Positions 31,925 to 38,866 of a stretch of 41,228 nucleotides of DNA are shown piece after piece (within the stretch, counting starts at the first letter, position 1; each line of letters begins with the position of its first letter). Under the pieces are notes generated by a model. That model was not told the DNA's origin and searched no databases. It saw nothing but the letters and a program-made list of their open reading frames with translations. The position numbers and the translations under genes were made by a program. This DNA comes from a virus. The stretch covers positions 1 to 41,228 of IMG/VR virus record IMGVR_UViG_3300025156_000011; one strand, 5' to 3'.

Positions 31925-32695
31925 TCACACTCTAGCTAGGTAGCTCCAATCAGTCGTCATTACCTTTGCTATCATCATCTCCATTCCTTCTTCAAAGGAC
32001 TCCGCCACAGAGCGTTTGCGTCCCCAGAGGGACTCTTTCGACCGGCTGACAACTGCACGCTTCAAGTTAAAATCAGTGATTCCACAGGAAGAGCAGACCT
32101 CAACAACTGCCTCTTCGAGTTCCGCTACCTTCTTTCCACGCCTCCTCCTCTCTTCGACGGCCTCCTCCAAAGGGGCGTCCACGAAGTCCTTATCGAGGAG
32201 CTTCACCACCGTCTCGACGAGGGACGGCGACCGGAGGTTGTACTCCATGTAGGAGAAGGCGATTGTCAGGAGATAGGACTCGTATCCGCAGGAGCAGGCG
32301 AGTTCCTTTTCCTCCATGCTTGGCACCTCTGCGAGTTTGTGCATGTAGAGGCTATGGAGTTTCGTTGCCTTGTCCTTGATGTTGTCTCCCTTTTCAATGT
32401 TGAAGATAATGGGGAGCTCTCTCACCCAGCGAGGGGCGACAACGCAAGGGACTTCGACGTCCCCCTGGGTTTTGTCTAGGCCAGCGAGGCGGTGTTGGCC
32501 GTCCACAACCTCGTAGGTGCCATCCTCTCCAGGGACGACAAGCAGGGGGATGAGGAAGCCGTAGAAGATGCTCCCGCTTAGCTTGTTCACCAGCGTCACC
32601 GACAAGTTTCGCTGGAAGGGCGAGTTTTTGAGTAGGTGCCTTGGGATGAGGCGAAACTCCAGTTCTACGCCTTGCCTAGGTTCTTTAAACTTCAT
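31925..32695 (-). CDS. ParB-like nuclease-fold protein
   Basis: 256 residues from the ATG at 32695 (AAAGGAGGCACAA before it). Residues 15-110 form a ParB/Srx-fold domain: RHLLKNSPFQRN, FLIPLLVVPGEDGTYEVVDGQHRLAGL (DGQHRLAG at 65-72). The C-terminal 150 residues are helical and charged with Cys pairs (CSCG, CSSCG). Some ParB-fold proteins bind or hydrolyse CTP, others act as nucleases or DNA-site readers. This is the second ParB-type protein in the window; the other is fused to a methyltransferase. Role unknown. Confidence 0.75.
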   Translation of the reverse strand: MKFKEPRQGVELEFRLIPRHLLKNSPFQRNLSVTLVNKLSGSIFYGFLIPLLVVPGEDGTYEVVDGQHRLAGLDKTQGDVEVPCVVAPRWVRELPIIFNIEKGDNIKDKATKLHSLYMHKLAEVPSMEEKELACSCGYESYLLTIAFSYMEYNLRSPSLVETVVKLLDKDFVDAPLEEAVEERRRRGKKVAELEEAVVEVCSSCGITDFNLKRAVVSRSKESLWGRKRSVAESFEEGMEMMIAKVMTTDWSYLARV

Positions 32696-32729
32696 TTGTG
32701 CCTCCTTTCTTCTCACGTTCATACATGCT

Positions 32730-33026
32730 TCATTCCTCCTTCCCAGGCATGGGAGTGTCCCCCATTACCTGTTTCCATAGACGCTCGAGGGAGGCCTTGC
32801 TTTTCTTCCTCTTTCGAGCAGGCGCCATCTTCACCGGCACCCTCACATCGTTCTCCTGCATGAAGAGCTCCTTCTCCAGGCCCAGCCTGCGCTCTTCGAG
32901 GGAGCGGATGACTGCCCACCAGCGAAGAGAGCGGCGGCGCAAGACCCCTATGTGGGCGTCCAGCGCCTTGGCTTTCGCTCGCAACCTCACCTCTTTGCGC
33001 CGCAACCTCTTTATCTCATTTCTCAT
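32730..33026 (-). CDS. Basic coiled-coil protein
   Basis: 98 residues, very Arg/Lys rich. The first 60 residues form a probable coiled coil (MRNEIKRLRRKEVRLRAKAKALDAHIG, then WWAVIRSLEERRLGLEKEL); then a basic linker APARKRKKSKASLERLW. It probably dimerises and contacts nucleic acid. ATG at 33026 with GGAGGAAAGA before it; overlaps the upstream gene by 4 bp. Confidence 0.58.
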   Translation of the reverse strand: MRNEIKRLRRKEVRLRAKAKALDAHIGVLRRRSLRWWAVIRSLEERRLGLEKELFMQENDVRVPVKMAPARKRKKSKASLERLWKQVMGDTPMPGKEE

Positions 33027-33310
33027 TTCTTTCCTCCAAGCATTGCCTCAGCAAAGGACTCGATCACGTTCTTTCCCTCTGCTGCTATCCCGCTTACAAT
33101 GAATGTGCGGATGACAGTTGTGAAGAGTTCGAGGATGTCAGCGTCCTCCCTCAGGATGCCTAGCCCCCTCAGCTTCTCCAACTGTGTCGTAAACCCTGCG
33201 AGCAGACTTGCAGGAACTTGGACGGGGACTTCTACAAATGGACCCTCTACCCAGTCTTTTGGCCTCGATGAGGCCATGAAGACCCCTTGAAGAAATGTTG
33301 CACTGTCCAT
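33023..33310 (-). CDS. Small early protein, unknown function
   Basis: 95 residues; helical C-terminal two thirds (LLAGFTTQLEKLRGLGILREDADILELFTTVIRTFIVSG). Starts MDSATFLQGVFMASSRP; a second Met at residue 12 is possible but less well placed. It overlaps the coiled-coil gene by ATGA. No family recognised. Confidence 0.55.
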   Translation of the reverse strand: MDSATFLQGVFMASSRPKDWVEGPFVEVPVQVPASLLAGFTTQLEKLRGLGILREDADILELFTTVIRTFIVSGIAAEGKNVIESFAEAMLGGKK

Positions 33311-33319
33311 CTTCTCCTC

Positions 33320-33523
33320 CTACACTAAAATTTTTTCTTCTCCATTTTTGTGGACTTCTCCGGTAAGCGGTGCTCCACAATCACAGTACCCAAGGGAGAG
33401 CATAGCGCTGTCCACCTGCCACAGCTCCTCCCCCAAGACCCAACCTTCGAAGTTGAAGATGAGGCCCTCGTAAACGGCTTTCGTTTCTTCGCACCTAGGG
33501 CAGAACACGACCAAATAAGCCAT
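33320..33523 (-). CDS. Small zinc-ribbon protein
   Basis: 67 residues with two Cys pairs, FCPRCEE (C8, C11) and YCDCGAP (C47, C49), separated by a beta-rich stretch containing FNFEGWVLGEELW. This is the layout of a small zinc ribbon. GGAGGTGTAGA precedes its ATG. It may bind host RNA polymerase or nucleic acid, as several small phage zinc ribbons do, but nothing here proves that. Confidence 0.62.
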   Translation of the reverse strand: MAYLVVFCPRCEETKAVYEGLIFNFEGWVLGEELWQVDSAMLSLGYCDCGAPLTGEVHKNGEEKILV

Positions 33524-33524
33524 T

Positions 33525-34025
33525 CTACACCTCCCTCCTGAACCATTGGTACTTTTCCTTGTACGCCTCCCAAGTGTCGTCAGTCACGAACTTCTGGATG
33601 GGGGAGTCCGGAGGAAAGATGAGCAGCCTCTCGACTACAACGTCCTGCCCTACCATCATCACGTCGCTCCCTTTGAAGACAACAGGAACTATGCCTCCTT
33701 GGACTACGACCTTCAGCTCCTCTCTGGCCCTATAAAAGGGGAAGATGTGCATCCCCAGGCTCATGTCTATTTGCTTGAAGATCCAGTCCTCCAACCCAGG
33801 CAGTTCCCTGACACAAAGACCAAGTTCCACGTCCTGCCGCTTCACTGGCGCAGAAACTTCTACAACGCCACTCCACGTAAGGAGGGAGCAAAGTTTCAAA
33901 GTGTACTTGGAGTTGTAAAAGTACGAGTAAACGCCATTTTCCTTGAAGAAGAATTCTTTGTACCCGACAAGGAGGTCATGCTCTACCTTGCCGAAGACGC
34001 CGTGACAATAGATTTCTAAGCACAT
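33525..34025 (-). CDS. Unknown early protein, paralogue of the gene at 35051-35578
   Basis: 166 residues from the ATG at 34025 (GAGGAGGTAAAA before it). Its start MCLEIYCHGVFGKVEHDLLVGYKEFF aligns with MCLKIKVGGIYGLQDNYLIGRKSFW of the gene at 35051-35578. Later LGMHIFPFYRAREELKVVV aligns with LGMHVSPYRVDSDKEWVVK. The N-terminus recalls the MCL start of small Cys-containing phage proteins. The paralogy is seen; function is unknown. Confidence 0.65.
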   Translation of the reverse strand: MCLEIYCHGVFGKVEHDLLVGYKEFFFKENGVYSYFYNSKYTLKLCSLLTWSGVVEVSAPVKRQDVELGLCVRELPGLEDWIFKQIDMSLGMHIFPFYRAREELKVVVQGGIVPVVFKGSDVMMVGQDVVVERLLIFPPDSPIQKFVTDDTWEAYKEKYQWFRREV

Positions 34026-34035
34026 TTTTACCTCC

Positions 34036-34368
34036 TCACAAAGCATATCCACTCACTCTAAATTTCTCTATCCCCCAAATCGCATTGAAGAATATTGTTT
34101 CACCCCAAAAGTGGCGTTCACTCTCCACCAGGATCTTTGCTCTTCGGCTGGGCCAACCAGTCCACTGCTCACCTAGAACACTGGCATACACCCTAAACCT
34201 TTCCGTCTCAGGGACTACTGCATCAAACAGAAACTGCTCTTCGCTGCCAACATCAACAGCCCACTTCACTTTAAGGTAGGATTTGCCTGACCATGAGACT
34301 TTGGGCTCCACGTCTACCACCTTTGCACTAAACCAGACCGGTTTCTTCACGACTTCTAATGGTTCCAT
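34036..34368 (-). CDS. Small beta-rich early protein, unknown function
   Basis: 110 residues from the ATG at 34368 (GAGGAGGTAAAA before it). Alternating hydrophobic pattern (VWFSAKVVDVEPKVSWSGKSYLKVKWAVDVGSEEQFLFDAVV) suggests a beta-barrel, possibly an OB-like fold. No binding motif is seen. The leader is nearly identical to that of the neighbour at 33525-34025. Confidence 0.56.
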   Translation of the reverse strand: MEPLEVVKKPVWFSAKVVDVEPKVSWSGKSYLKVKWAVDVGSEEQFLFDAVVPETERFRVYASVLGEQWTGWPSRRAKILVESERHFWGETIFFNAIWGIEKFRVSGYAL

Positions 34369-34370
34369 TT

Positions 34371-34613
34371 TTACCTCCTCGTCCTCACCAACATTCCTCC
34401 TACACACTCCCTCTTCTCATTGAAGACATCCACGGAAAGAATGAGGTTCTCCCCGTCGGAGGAGCCCTCGATTCTGCAAGCGAGGAAGCTCTTCCCCTCG
34501 CTTCGCTGATAGATGTTCATAAGGAAACCTCCGTCCTTCCCCTTCGGGCCAAACGTCACCAGGGATTTGCGCCCGTCCACGTGGGCTTCTGCCCACCAGT
34601 TTCTCATCGCCAT
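34371..34613 (-). CDS. Small early protein, unknown function
   Basis: 80 residues; AAAGGAGGCATGT precedes the ATG at 34613. Beta-rich with RKSLVTFGPKGKDGGFLMNIYQRSEGKSFLACRIEG and a closing basic tail. The pattern (GKDGGF..NIYQR..G) recalls small single-domain beta proteins; no family can be named. Confidence 0.55.
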   Translation of the reverse strand: MAMRNWWAEAHVDGRKSLVTFGPKGKDGGFLMNIYQRSEGKSFLACRIEGSSDGENLILSVDVFNEKRECVGGMLVRTRR

Positions 34614-34625
34614 ACATGCCTCCTT

Positions 34626-34832
34626 TCACTCAATAACCCTCACCACGAGTCCACCCTTCACCTCCACCTTCGCATACCAGCGGTGGGGCTGTGGGTAGTG
34701 AGGGCCTTCGATAAATTCTATCCCATCTGTCGTAGAAGGAAACGGGCCAGGGCTCCAGACCTCCACTCGCTCCCCCTTCTTCACAGCTTGCCTTAACGCT
34801 TTCTTCGTTTTAAAGTTAGGCCTCACGTACAT
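34626..34832 (-). CDS. Small early protein, unknown function
   Basis: 68 residues; AGGAGGTAGAAA precedes the ATG at 34832. The basic start MYVRPNFKTKKALRQAVKKGERVEVW is followed by a Pro-rich loop and a short beta hairpin (WYAKVEVKGGLVVRVIE). The sequence KTKKALRQAVKKGERVEVWSPGPF is of a type often seen in small phage proteins with unknown roles. Confidence 0.56.
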   Translation of the reverse strand: MYVRPNFKTKKALRQAVKKGERVEVWSPGPFPSTTDGIEFIEGPHYPQPHRWYAKVEVKGGLVVRVIE

Positions 34833-35061
34833 TTTCTACCTCCTTTACCTCGACAAAGGCGCCTTCCTCGAAAAGCCTTATTTCGACCTCCCGAAGGAAC
34901 AGCGCCAGATAATAGCACCCTCCGAACACCGAGCCTATCCGTTGCCCGTGGTGCGAAAGGAAGAGTGCCTTTGGATGGGCGACTGTTGCGGACACTCCTC
35001 CGTAGTGGATGCTTAACTTCTCTCCGTCATACATAAGGATACCGTCTCTTTTAAACTTCAC
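34816..35061 (-). CDS. Small early protein, unknown function
   Basis: 81 residues from a GTG at 35061 that is 8 bases from GGAGG; another GTG at 35070 overlaps the ribosome site. The sequence VSATVAHPKALFLSHHGQRIGSVFGGCYYLALFLREVEIRLFEEG is hydrophobic in the middle and may fold as a small alpha/beta domain. It overlaps the neighbour on each side, supporting translation. Confidence 0.53.
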   Translation of the reverse strand: MKFKRDGILMYDGEKLSIHYGGVSATVAHPKALFLSHHGQRIGSVFGGCYYLALFLREVEIRLFEEGAFVEVKEVENVREA

Positions 35062-35578
35062 CTCGACCACCTCCTTCCTTTAGTATCTTGACAAGTCTTT
35101 CATACTTCTCTTCTTGCCGAGCAGTCCCTTCTGGCTCCAACCATTTCTCCACTAAGCTGGGATGAAGCACAGTCACTTTCCTGACAATCAAGCTGCTTCC
35201 GCCTAAAAGGATGTCCTCAGAGAAGACAGCTACAAGGACCTCGTCCGCTGACAAAGTCTTGACTACCCATTCCTTGTCACTGTCTACTCTGTATGGGGAG
35301 ACATGCATCCCGAGCTTAGGCAAGGATAAAAAGAAATACTTCTGGCTGCCTCTTACATGAAAAGGGTAGGACTCTGTTTTGACTACTGTCTCTATTCCCT
35401 GCTCGACTAAATCTGCTTCAACTTCAACTCCAAACGAGAGCTCTCGAAGCTTATATGGTCCCCTGGAAGATAGGTAGAACGGGAAGAGCATTCCTTTCCC
35501 CCACCAGAAGGACTTCCGTCCAATCAGATAGTTGTCCTGAAGTCCATAGATTCCGCCAACCTTGATTTTTAAACACAT
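35051..35578 (-). CDS. Unknown early protein, paralogue of the gene at 33525-34025
   Basis: 175 residues from the ATG at 35578 (GAGGAGGTAGAG before it). N-terminus MCLKIKVGGIYGLQDNYLIGRKSFWWGKGM and the central LGMHVSPYRVDSDKEWVVK match the gene about 1.5 kb downstream. Both have a long beta-rich middle and a helical end. The two copies are separated by three unrelated small genes, so the duplication was not a simple recent tandem one. Confidence 0.63.
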   Translation of the reverse strand: MCLKIKVGGIYGLQDNYLIGRKSFWWGKGMLFPFYLSSRGPYKLRELSFGVEVEADLVEQGIETVVKTESYPFHVRGSQKYFFLSLPKLGMHVSPYRVDSDKEWVVKTLSADEVLVAVFSEDILLGGSSLIVRKVTVLHPSLVEKWLEPEGTARQEEKYERLVKILKEGGGRGEV

Positions 35579-35580
35579 CT

Positions 35581-35916
35581 CTACCTCCTCTCCGGCCTCG
35601 TCACTCCTACGGCCCCCACTACGTTTCCTTGGGAGTCTCGCAGGAGCTCTCCTGGTTGATAAAAATCCTCCCTTTCGGGACATGCAGATACTACGAGCCC
35701 GCTGACGACGTAGGCCACACCCTCCACCTTGGGAGGCACCCCGTCCAAGGAGTGGTACGTCGTAGAGAAGATTGGCACGCCCTCAGGGGTTTCGCCCACC
35801 TTCTCCCTCCGGACTGCGACCCTCGTAGGAGGGTGCTCAGGTGGGAGCTCTGCGACGAGCCTCCCTGCTTCGTCGTACAACTTCAGCTTATGAGGACATT
35901 TATTGATTAGCCGCAT
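35581..35916 (-). CDS. Small early protein with a phage-typical beta domain, unknown function
   Basis: 111 residues; GAGGAGGTGTTAA precedes the ATG at 35916. MRLINKCPHKLKLYDEAGRLVAELPPEHPPTRVAV and VAYVVSGLVVSACPEREDFYQPGELLRDSQGNVVGAVG form a pattern found in many phages and Actinobacteria as an unnamed domain: N-terminal 'PHxLxLYD', central VSxLV and 'PGELLRDxxGxVVG'. Its role is not known to me. Confidence 0.62.
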   Translation of the reverse strand: MRLINKCPHKLKLYDEAGRLVAELPPEHPPTRVAVRREKVGETPEGVPIFSTTYHSLDGVPPKVEGVAYVVSGLVVSACPEREDFYQPGELLRDSQGNVVGAVGVTRPERR

Positions 35917-36333
35917 TTAACACCTCCTCACTATTGTTACTGCACACTCTCCGCTCTCGACAGGGAGACCCATCTTCCTCAACTCCTCCACAATCTTGTC
36001 GACCTCCTCATAATGCTTGTCCATATCTCCACCGTAGCTTGTTACAACTATCTTACTGCCTCCCTCAGATGGGAGGATTGGGAACGTTTTCTCAGCAACC
36101 TTCAAATAGTCATACCCTGGGGCAGTTTTTGTCTCCAACCTCACCCCCTTCACCAGCTTCTCAAGTATCCCAGCCAGCTCGATAGTCTCTTCGAGAGGAT
36201 GGGAGCAGCAAAAGACCTCCTCGTCCCCTTTCCACACCTTCAATTCTGTAACAATAAAGTCGCTGAGGTTTGCGATCTCCTCAGGCTTCTTCTCTATCTT
36301 TATCCTTGTCGTCAACTTCTGTACCTTGTTCAT
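35917..36333 (-). CDS. Early protein of unknown function
   Basis: 138 residues; GGAGGTAAAAA precedes the ATG at 36333. The layout is a charged start (NKVQKLTTRIKIEKKPEEIANLSDFIV), a middle with CC (VFCCSHP) and a C-terminal alpha/beta part (IVVTSYGGDMDKHYEEVDKIVEELRKMGLP). No known domain. Its stop directly abuts the next start. Confidence 0.56.
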   Translation of the reverse strand: MNKVQKLTTRIKIEKKPEEIANLSDFIVTELKVWKGDEEVFCCSHPLEETIELAGILEKLVKGVRLETKTAPGYDYLKVAEKTFPILPSEGGSKIVVTSYGGDMDKHYEEVDKIVEELRKMGLPVESGECAVTIVRRC

Positions 36334-36336
36334 TTT

Positions 36337-36645
36337 TTACCTCCTTTCTCCTGTTTGCAAGAAACTACCGCTCTTATCCAAGGCTTGGGACAACGCCCAG
36401 AAAACTGTGTCGCAAAGGTACTCCCAAAGGCCGCCGTCCTCGTCTGCGAGCTGGAGGTCGAAGTCAAGCGGGGCGTCCTTGGGAATCCAGACCTCGAATG
36501 GCTTCCAGCTGACATACATACCTGCGTCATTCATCTGGTGATAGGCATTGCGACACACCCAGGCATCCCCATCGTCCTCTATCTCCCACTCGGCGTCTAT
36601 CCCTGAGCCGTGGGGAAGGGCCTCAAGTAACTGGTCTTTAGTCAT
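36337..36645 (-). CDS. Acidic early protein of unknown function
   Basis: 102 residues from the ATG at 36645 (AGGAGGTAAAA before it). Acidic and rich in Trp (EWEIEDDGDAWVCRNAYHQMNDAGMYVSWKPFEVWIPKDAPLDFDLQLADEDGG). Acidic small phage proteins sometimes mimic DNA or block host enzymes such as nucleases; this is only a possibility. The frame is open much further upstream but through the neighbouring gene. Confidence 0.56.
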   Translation of the reverse strand: MTKDQLLEALPHGSGIDAEWEIEDDGDAWVCRNAYHQMNDAGMYVSWKPFEVWIPKDAPLDFDLQLADEDGGLWEYLCDTVFWALSQALDKSGSFLQTGERR

Positions 36646-36647
36646 TT

Positions 36648-37055
36648 TTACCTCCTTCTGTTGAGCTCTTTCCACTTCCTTGCAACTTCGTCCTCCCCGA
36701 CCCACTCGACGAACGAGCCGGTAGGGCAGACGACGCTCACCACCTGGTAATGGTTGCTTGCAGCAGAGGCGCATTTCCCGTGCCTTGCGGCATACTCGCA
36801 GCAGCTGCATTGAGAGAACGACGCCAAGCACCACGGCGAAATAGCGGAGTCGTCCACCCTGCCCTCCCTGATGGCTTCGTCAATCTCCTTATGGACGGAG
36901 ATGATGAGGTGGAGCGGCCACCTTCGGAGGTCTTGTTCGTCCTCTGGAGTGAAGAGGGAAGGCCACCTCTCTGGCTCTTCGAGCCCTTCTGCGAGCTCCT
37001 CCGCCTGCCACTTCGTGAAGGCCATCAGCGCTTCTCGCATTTCCTCAACCTTCAT
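36648..37055 (-). CDS. Unknown Cys/His protein, paralogue of the gene at 37045-37455
   Basis: 135 residues; AGGAGGTGCAAA precedes the ATG at 37055. Helical first half, then SPWCLASFSQCSCCEYAARHGKC, which aligns with CPWCALYFGSCESCGYGHRHGVC in the upstream neighbour. The shared PWC-x4-5-F-x2-C-x2-C-x-Y-x3-RHG-x-C arrangement could hold a metal. It overlaps that neighbour by 11 bp, so the two came from a tandem duplication. Confidence 0.65.
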   Translation of the reverse strand: MKVEEMREALMAFTKWQAEELAEGLEEPERWPSLFTPEDEQDLRRWPLHLIISVHKEIDEAIREGRVDDSAISPWCLASFSQCSCCEYAARHGKCASAASNHYQVVSVVCPTGSFVEWVGEDEVARKWKELNRRR

Positions 37056-37455
37056 TTTGCACCTCCTCTTTTGCCTGGCTCCAGAGGGAGATGAGAACGT
37101 CCCTCCCTACTTCGTGGGCAATTGAACCATCTAGGCCTACAACGACGATGCCATAGGAGTTGTTGTCGTCTCCTACGGCGCAAACTCCGTGCCTGTGGCC
37201 GTACCCGCAGCTCTCGCAACTCCCGAAGTAGAGAGCGCACCACGGACACCAGTCACAGTCGTTCTCCCCAGAAGTTCGGCTGAGCTTCTGGAAGGCAAAT
37301 TCGACGTCATCCTCTGGCCACCCCGCAATCTCCTCCTCGTCCTCGTCATTGAAGTACTCTTCTGGAGGGACGAGGTTGTCTGTCAGCCTGGAGATTTCCT
37401 CTGCTTTCTTCCTCATGAAGAGGATGATGGCTTTTCTTTTTTCCTCTAAAGTCAT
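37045..37455 (-). CDS. Unknown Cys/His protein, paralogue of the gene at 36648-37055
   Basis: 136 residues from the ATG at 37455 (AAGGAGGAGAAAA before it). Helical, acidic first half (MTLEEKRKAIILFMRKKAEEI, then FNDEDEEEIAGWPEDD), then CDWCPWCALYFGSCESCGYGHRHGVC, a probable metal site, and a beta-rich end. Dyad C (37469-37494) touches its ribosome site. Longer frames reach 37521 but run through the dyad. Confidence 0.65.
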   Translation of the reverse strand: MTLEEKRKAIILFMRKKAEEISRLTDNLVPPEEYFNDEDEEEIAGWPEDDVEFAFQKLSRTSGENDCDWCPWCALYFGSCESCGYGHRHGVCAVGDDNNSYGIVVVGLDGSIAHEVGRDVLISLWSQAKEEVQNEG

Positions 37456-37468
37456 TTTTCTCCTCCTT

Positions 37469-37494
37469 AGCAAATTGTTCACGCACAAATTGCT
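37469..37494. promoter_or_regulatory. 26-bp dyad, site C
   Basis: AGCAAATTG-N8-CAAATTGCT. Same outer half-sites, arm length and 8-bp centre as sites A and B, with two central pairs broken (T/T on the coding strand). Its edge lies 2 bases from AGGAGG of the gene at 37045-37455. Confidence 0.65.
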
Positions 37495-37504
37495 TCCATC
37501 CGGC

Positions 37505-37663
37505 CTACATAGCCACGACAACGGCTACCTTGCCTTGGACGAAAGCCTTCACCTTGCATCGCCCAGCGAAAAGCCATCTGACGAACCTGATGACTTCGTC
37601 GAGCTCCTCTGAGGAGCAGGCGATTCTTGCCTTCTCTCCCTCGTTCAAAGCTAGCAGTTTCAT
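37505..37663 (-). CDS. Small early protein, 52 residues
   Basis: A short frame from the ATG at 37663, with AAAGGAGGCACAAA before it, to the TAG at 37507-37505. The protein (MKLLALNEGEKARIACSSEE, then VIRFVRWLFAGRCKVKAFVQ) is helical with a beta end. The ribosome site is as strong as those of its neighbours, and its start overlaps the upstream stop (ATGA), so I regard it as real. Function unknown. Confidence 0.6.
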   Translation of the reverse strand: MKLLALNEGEKARIACSSEELDEVIRFVRWLFAGRCKVKAFVQGKVAVVVAM

Positions 37664-38043
37664 TTTGTGCCTCCTTTCTCGGACGCCTGCCTAAGAAGGG
37701 CGTCCTCTTCTTCCTCTGTTATGTACCCCGCAGTGGCGAGGCCACAGATGAACCCCTCAACCCAGGCTTGGTTAAAGTCGCCCTCGGTGAGTTCCTCTAT
37801 GTAGCCCCACACCTTCTCCTGCCGGACTTGCTCCGGTACCTCGATGGGCGCTGGCTTCCCACTCCGCCACGCTCTCAACGACCAGTAGTCCGAGCCCTCG
37901 TTTCCTTCCCTGATGACGATGGAAGGTTCGCAGTCCTCAGGCAAGCCGCACACGTACACGTTCTTAGGCCGGAGGGAGCGGGGCGAGTACCACCCAACCC
38001 ACTGGCACTTCGTGCAGTCATGTTCGTAAGGCTCAAGTATCAT
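37660..38043 (-). CDS. Early protein with an N-terminal zinc-finger-like Cys pair
   Basis: 127 residues; GGAGGAAGAA precedes the ATG at 38043. The N-terminus EPYEHDCTKCQWVGWYS and LRPKNVYVCGLPEDCEPS carry two Cys pairs, a likely small zinc-binding domain. The rest is helical and acidic (VWGYIEELTEGDFNQAWVEGFICGLATAGYITEEEEDALL). Unknown function. Confidence 0.6.
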   Translation of the reverse strand: MILEPYEHDCTKCQWVGWYSPRSLRPKNVYVCGLPEDCEPSIVIREGNEGSDYWSLRAWRSGKPAPIEVPEQVRQEKVWGYIEELTEGDFNQAWVEGFICGLATAGYITEEEEDALLRQASEKGGTK

Positions 38044-38052
38044 TTCTTCCTC

Positions 38053-38247
38053 CTACATCCAATCGGTTTTATGAATTCTAGTTGGGGTGCAGCTTTTTGG
38101 CACCCACAACCACCTTCCGCAAGCACAGCCATACAGCCGAGAGCCATCTGAACGGACTGGCTCGCTGTACACTCGTCTCCAGGCGTGGTACTCACAAAGC
38201 CGAGCCTTTCCGTCGGCTCTTCTCTCTACCCATGTTCTACACCTCAT
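38053..38247 (-). CDS. Small basic Cys-containing early protein
   Basis: 64 residues; AAGGAGGCACAAA precedes the ATG at 38247. Basic (WVERRADGKARLCEYHAWRRVYSEPVR), with Cys residues at CRTW, LCEYH and CACGRW that could bind zinc. The leader is nearly identical to that of the gene at 37505-37663. Confidence 0.57.
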   Translation of the reverse strand: MRCRTWVERRADGKARLCEYHAWRRVYSEPVRSDGSRLYGCACGRWLWVPKSCTPTRIHKTDWM

Positions 38248-38261
38248 TTTGTGCCTCCTTC

Positions 38262-38582
38262 TTACGCCGCCAAGGCCTTCTTCAACTGATGGAGAAGGTC
38301 AACCTTGTTGACCTTGCCTGCGGCAGCCAGCCTCAGTAGCTCGTCGATCTCCCGTTGCTTGGGAGAGCGCCTGCCGACGCCTTTGGCCCTCGGCCTCCCT
38401 CTCGTGGGGAGTACTGTGACAGGCGGCAACTCCCTCTCGAGGGCCTCTTTTTCCTTCCAAAGGGAAGTGAATTGGCGCTCCCATTCCTCTAGGATCGCCC
38501 TTCCCTTCTTGATGCGCAAGCCAAGTTCCCTCATTTGCGCATCTAACTCAGCTATTTTTTCGCTTTTGACTTTTGTGTTCAT
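38262..38582 (-). CDS. Coiled-coil protein with AT-hook-like segment
   Basis: 106 residues from the ATG at 38582 (GGAGGAGACAA before it). First half a coiled coil (KIAELDAQMRELGLRIKKGRAILEEW). The middle is TRGRPRAKGVGRRSPK, where RGRPR resembles an AT-hook that grips the minor groove of AT-rich DNA. It ends in a helical segment. The AT-rich repeats begin about 350 bp away at 38932, so they are a possible target (inference). Confidence 0.58.
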   Translation of the reverse strand: MNTKVKSEKIAELDAQMRELGLRIKKGRAILEEWERQFTSLWKEKEALERELPPVTVLPTRGRPRAKGVGRRSPKQREIDELLRLAAAGKVNKVDLLHQLKKALAA

Positions 38583-38595
38583 TTGTCTCCTCCTT

Positions 38596-38808
38596 CTAGT
38601 CGAAAAGTTGGAAATGTTCACAAGCTAGTTCTACTTCCTCGTCTGTCCAGTCGTCTAGAGACTTGGCATCTACCAAGATGCCTTCCTGCTCACAAACTCT
38701 GAAGAAAGTATTTAGGCGCTCCCGCATGTCAAAGAATCCGTTTTCAGTAGGTACGAGCCTAACCGCTTTTGCTTTTGCCTTTTCCATTGTCTCTGTAAAC
38801 CAATTCAT
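38596..38808 (-). CDS. First early gene, small protein of unknown function
   Basis: 70 residues from the ATG at 38808 (AAAGGAGGCAAGACA before it). Sequence MNWFTETMEKAKAKAVRLVP then FFDMRERLNTFFRVCEQEG and an acidic end (SLDDWTDEEVELACEHF). It is the most upstream minus-strand gene, so it should be first expressed from the control region to its right. No family recognised. Confidence 0.57.
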   Translation of the reverse strand: MNWFTETMEKAKAKAVRLVPTENGFFDMRERLNTFFRVCEQEGILVDAKSLDDWTDEEVELACEHFQLFD

Positions 38809-38826
38809 TGTCTTGCCTCCTTTCTC

Positions 38827-38866
38827 CCGCCTCAGCGGGCTTCCGCTGGCCATACATAGCCAGCGG
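38827..38866. other. Two GC-rich hairpins in the leader of the early operon
   Basis: CCCGC-CTCA-GCGGG (38827-38840) and CCGCTGGC-CATACATA-GCCAGCGG (38843-38866) are perfect inverted repeats lying 20-60 bp before the first early gene. The loop of the second carries CATACAT, a 7-mer that recurs about twenty times in the window. There is no U-tract, so attenuation, RNA stability or protein binding are possible. Confidence 0.55.
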
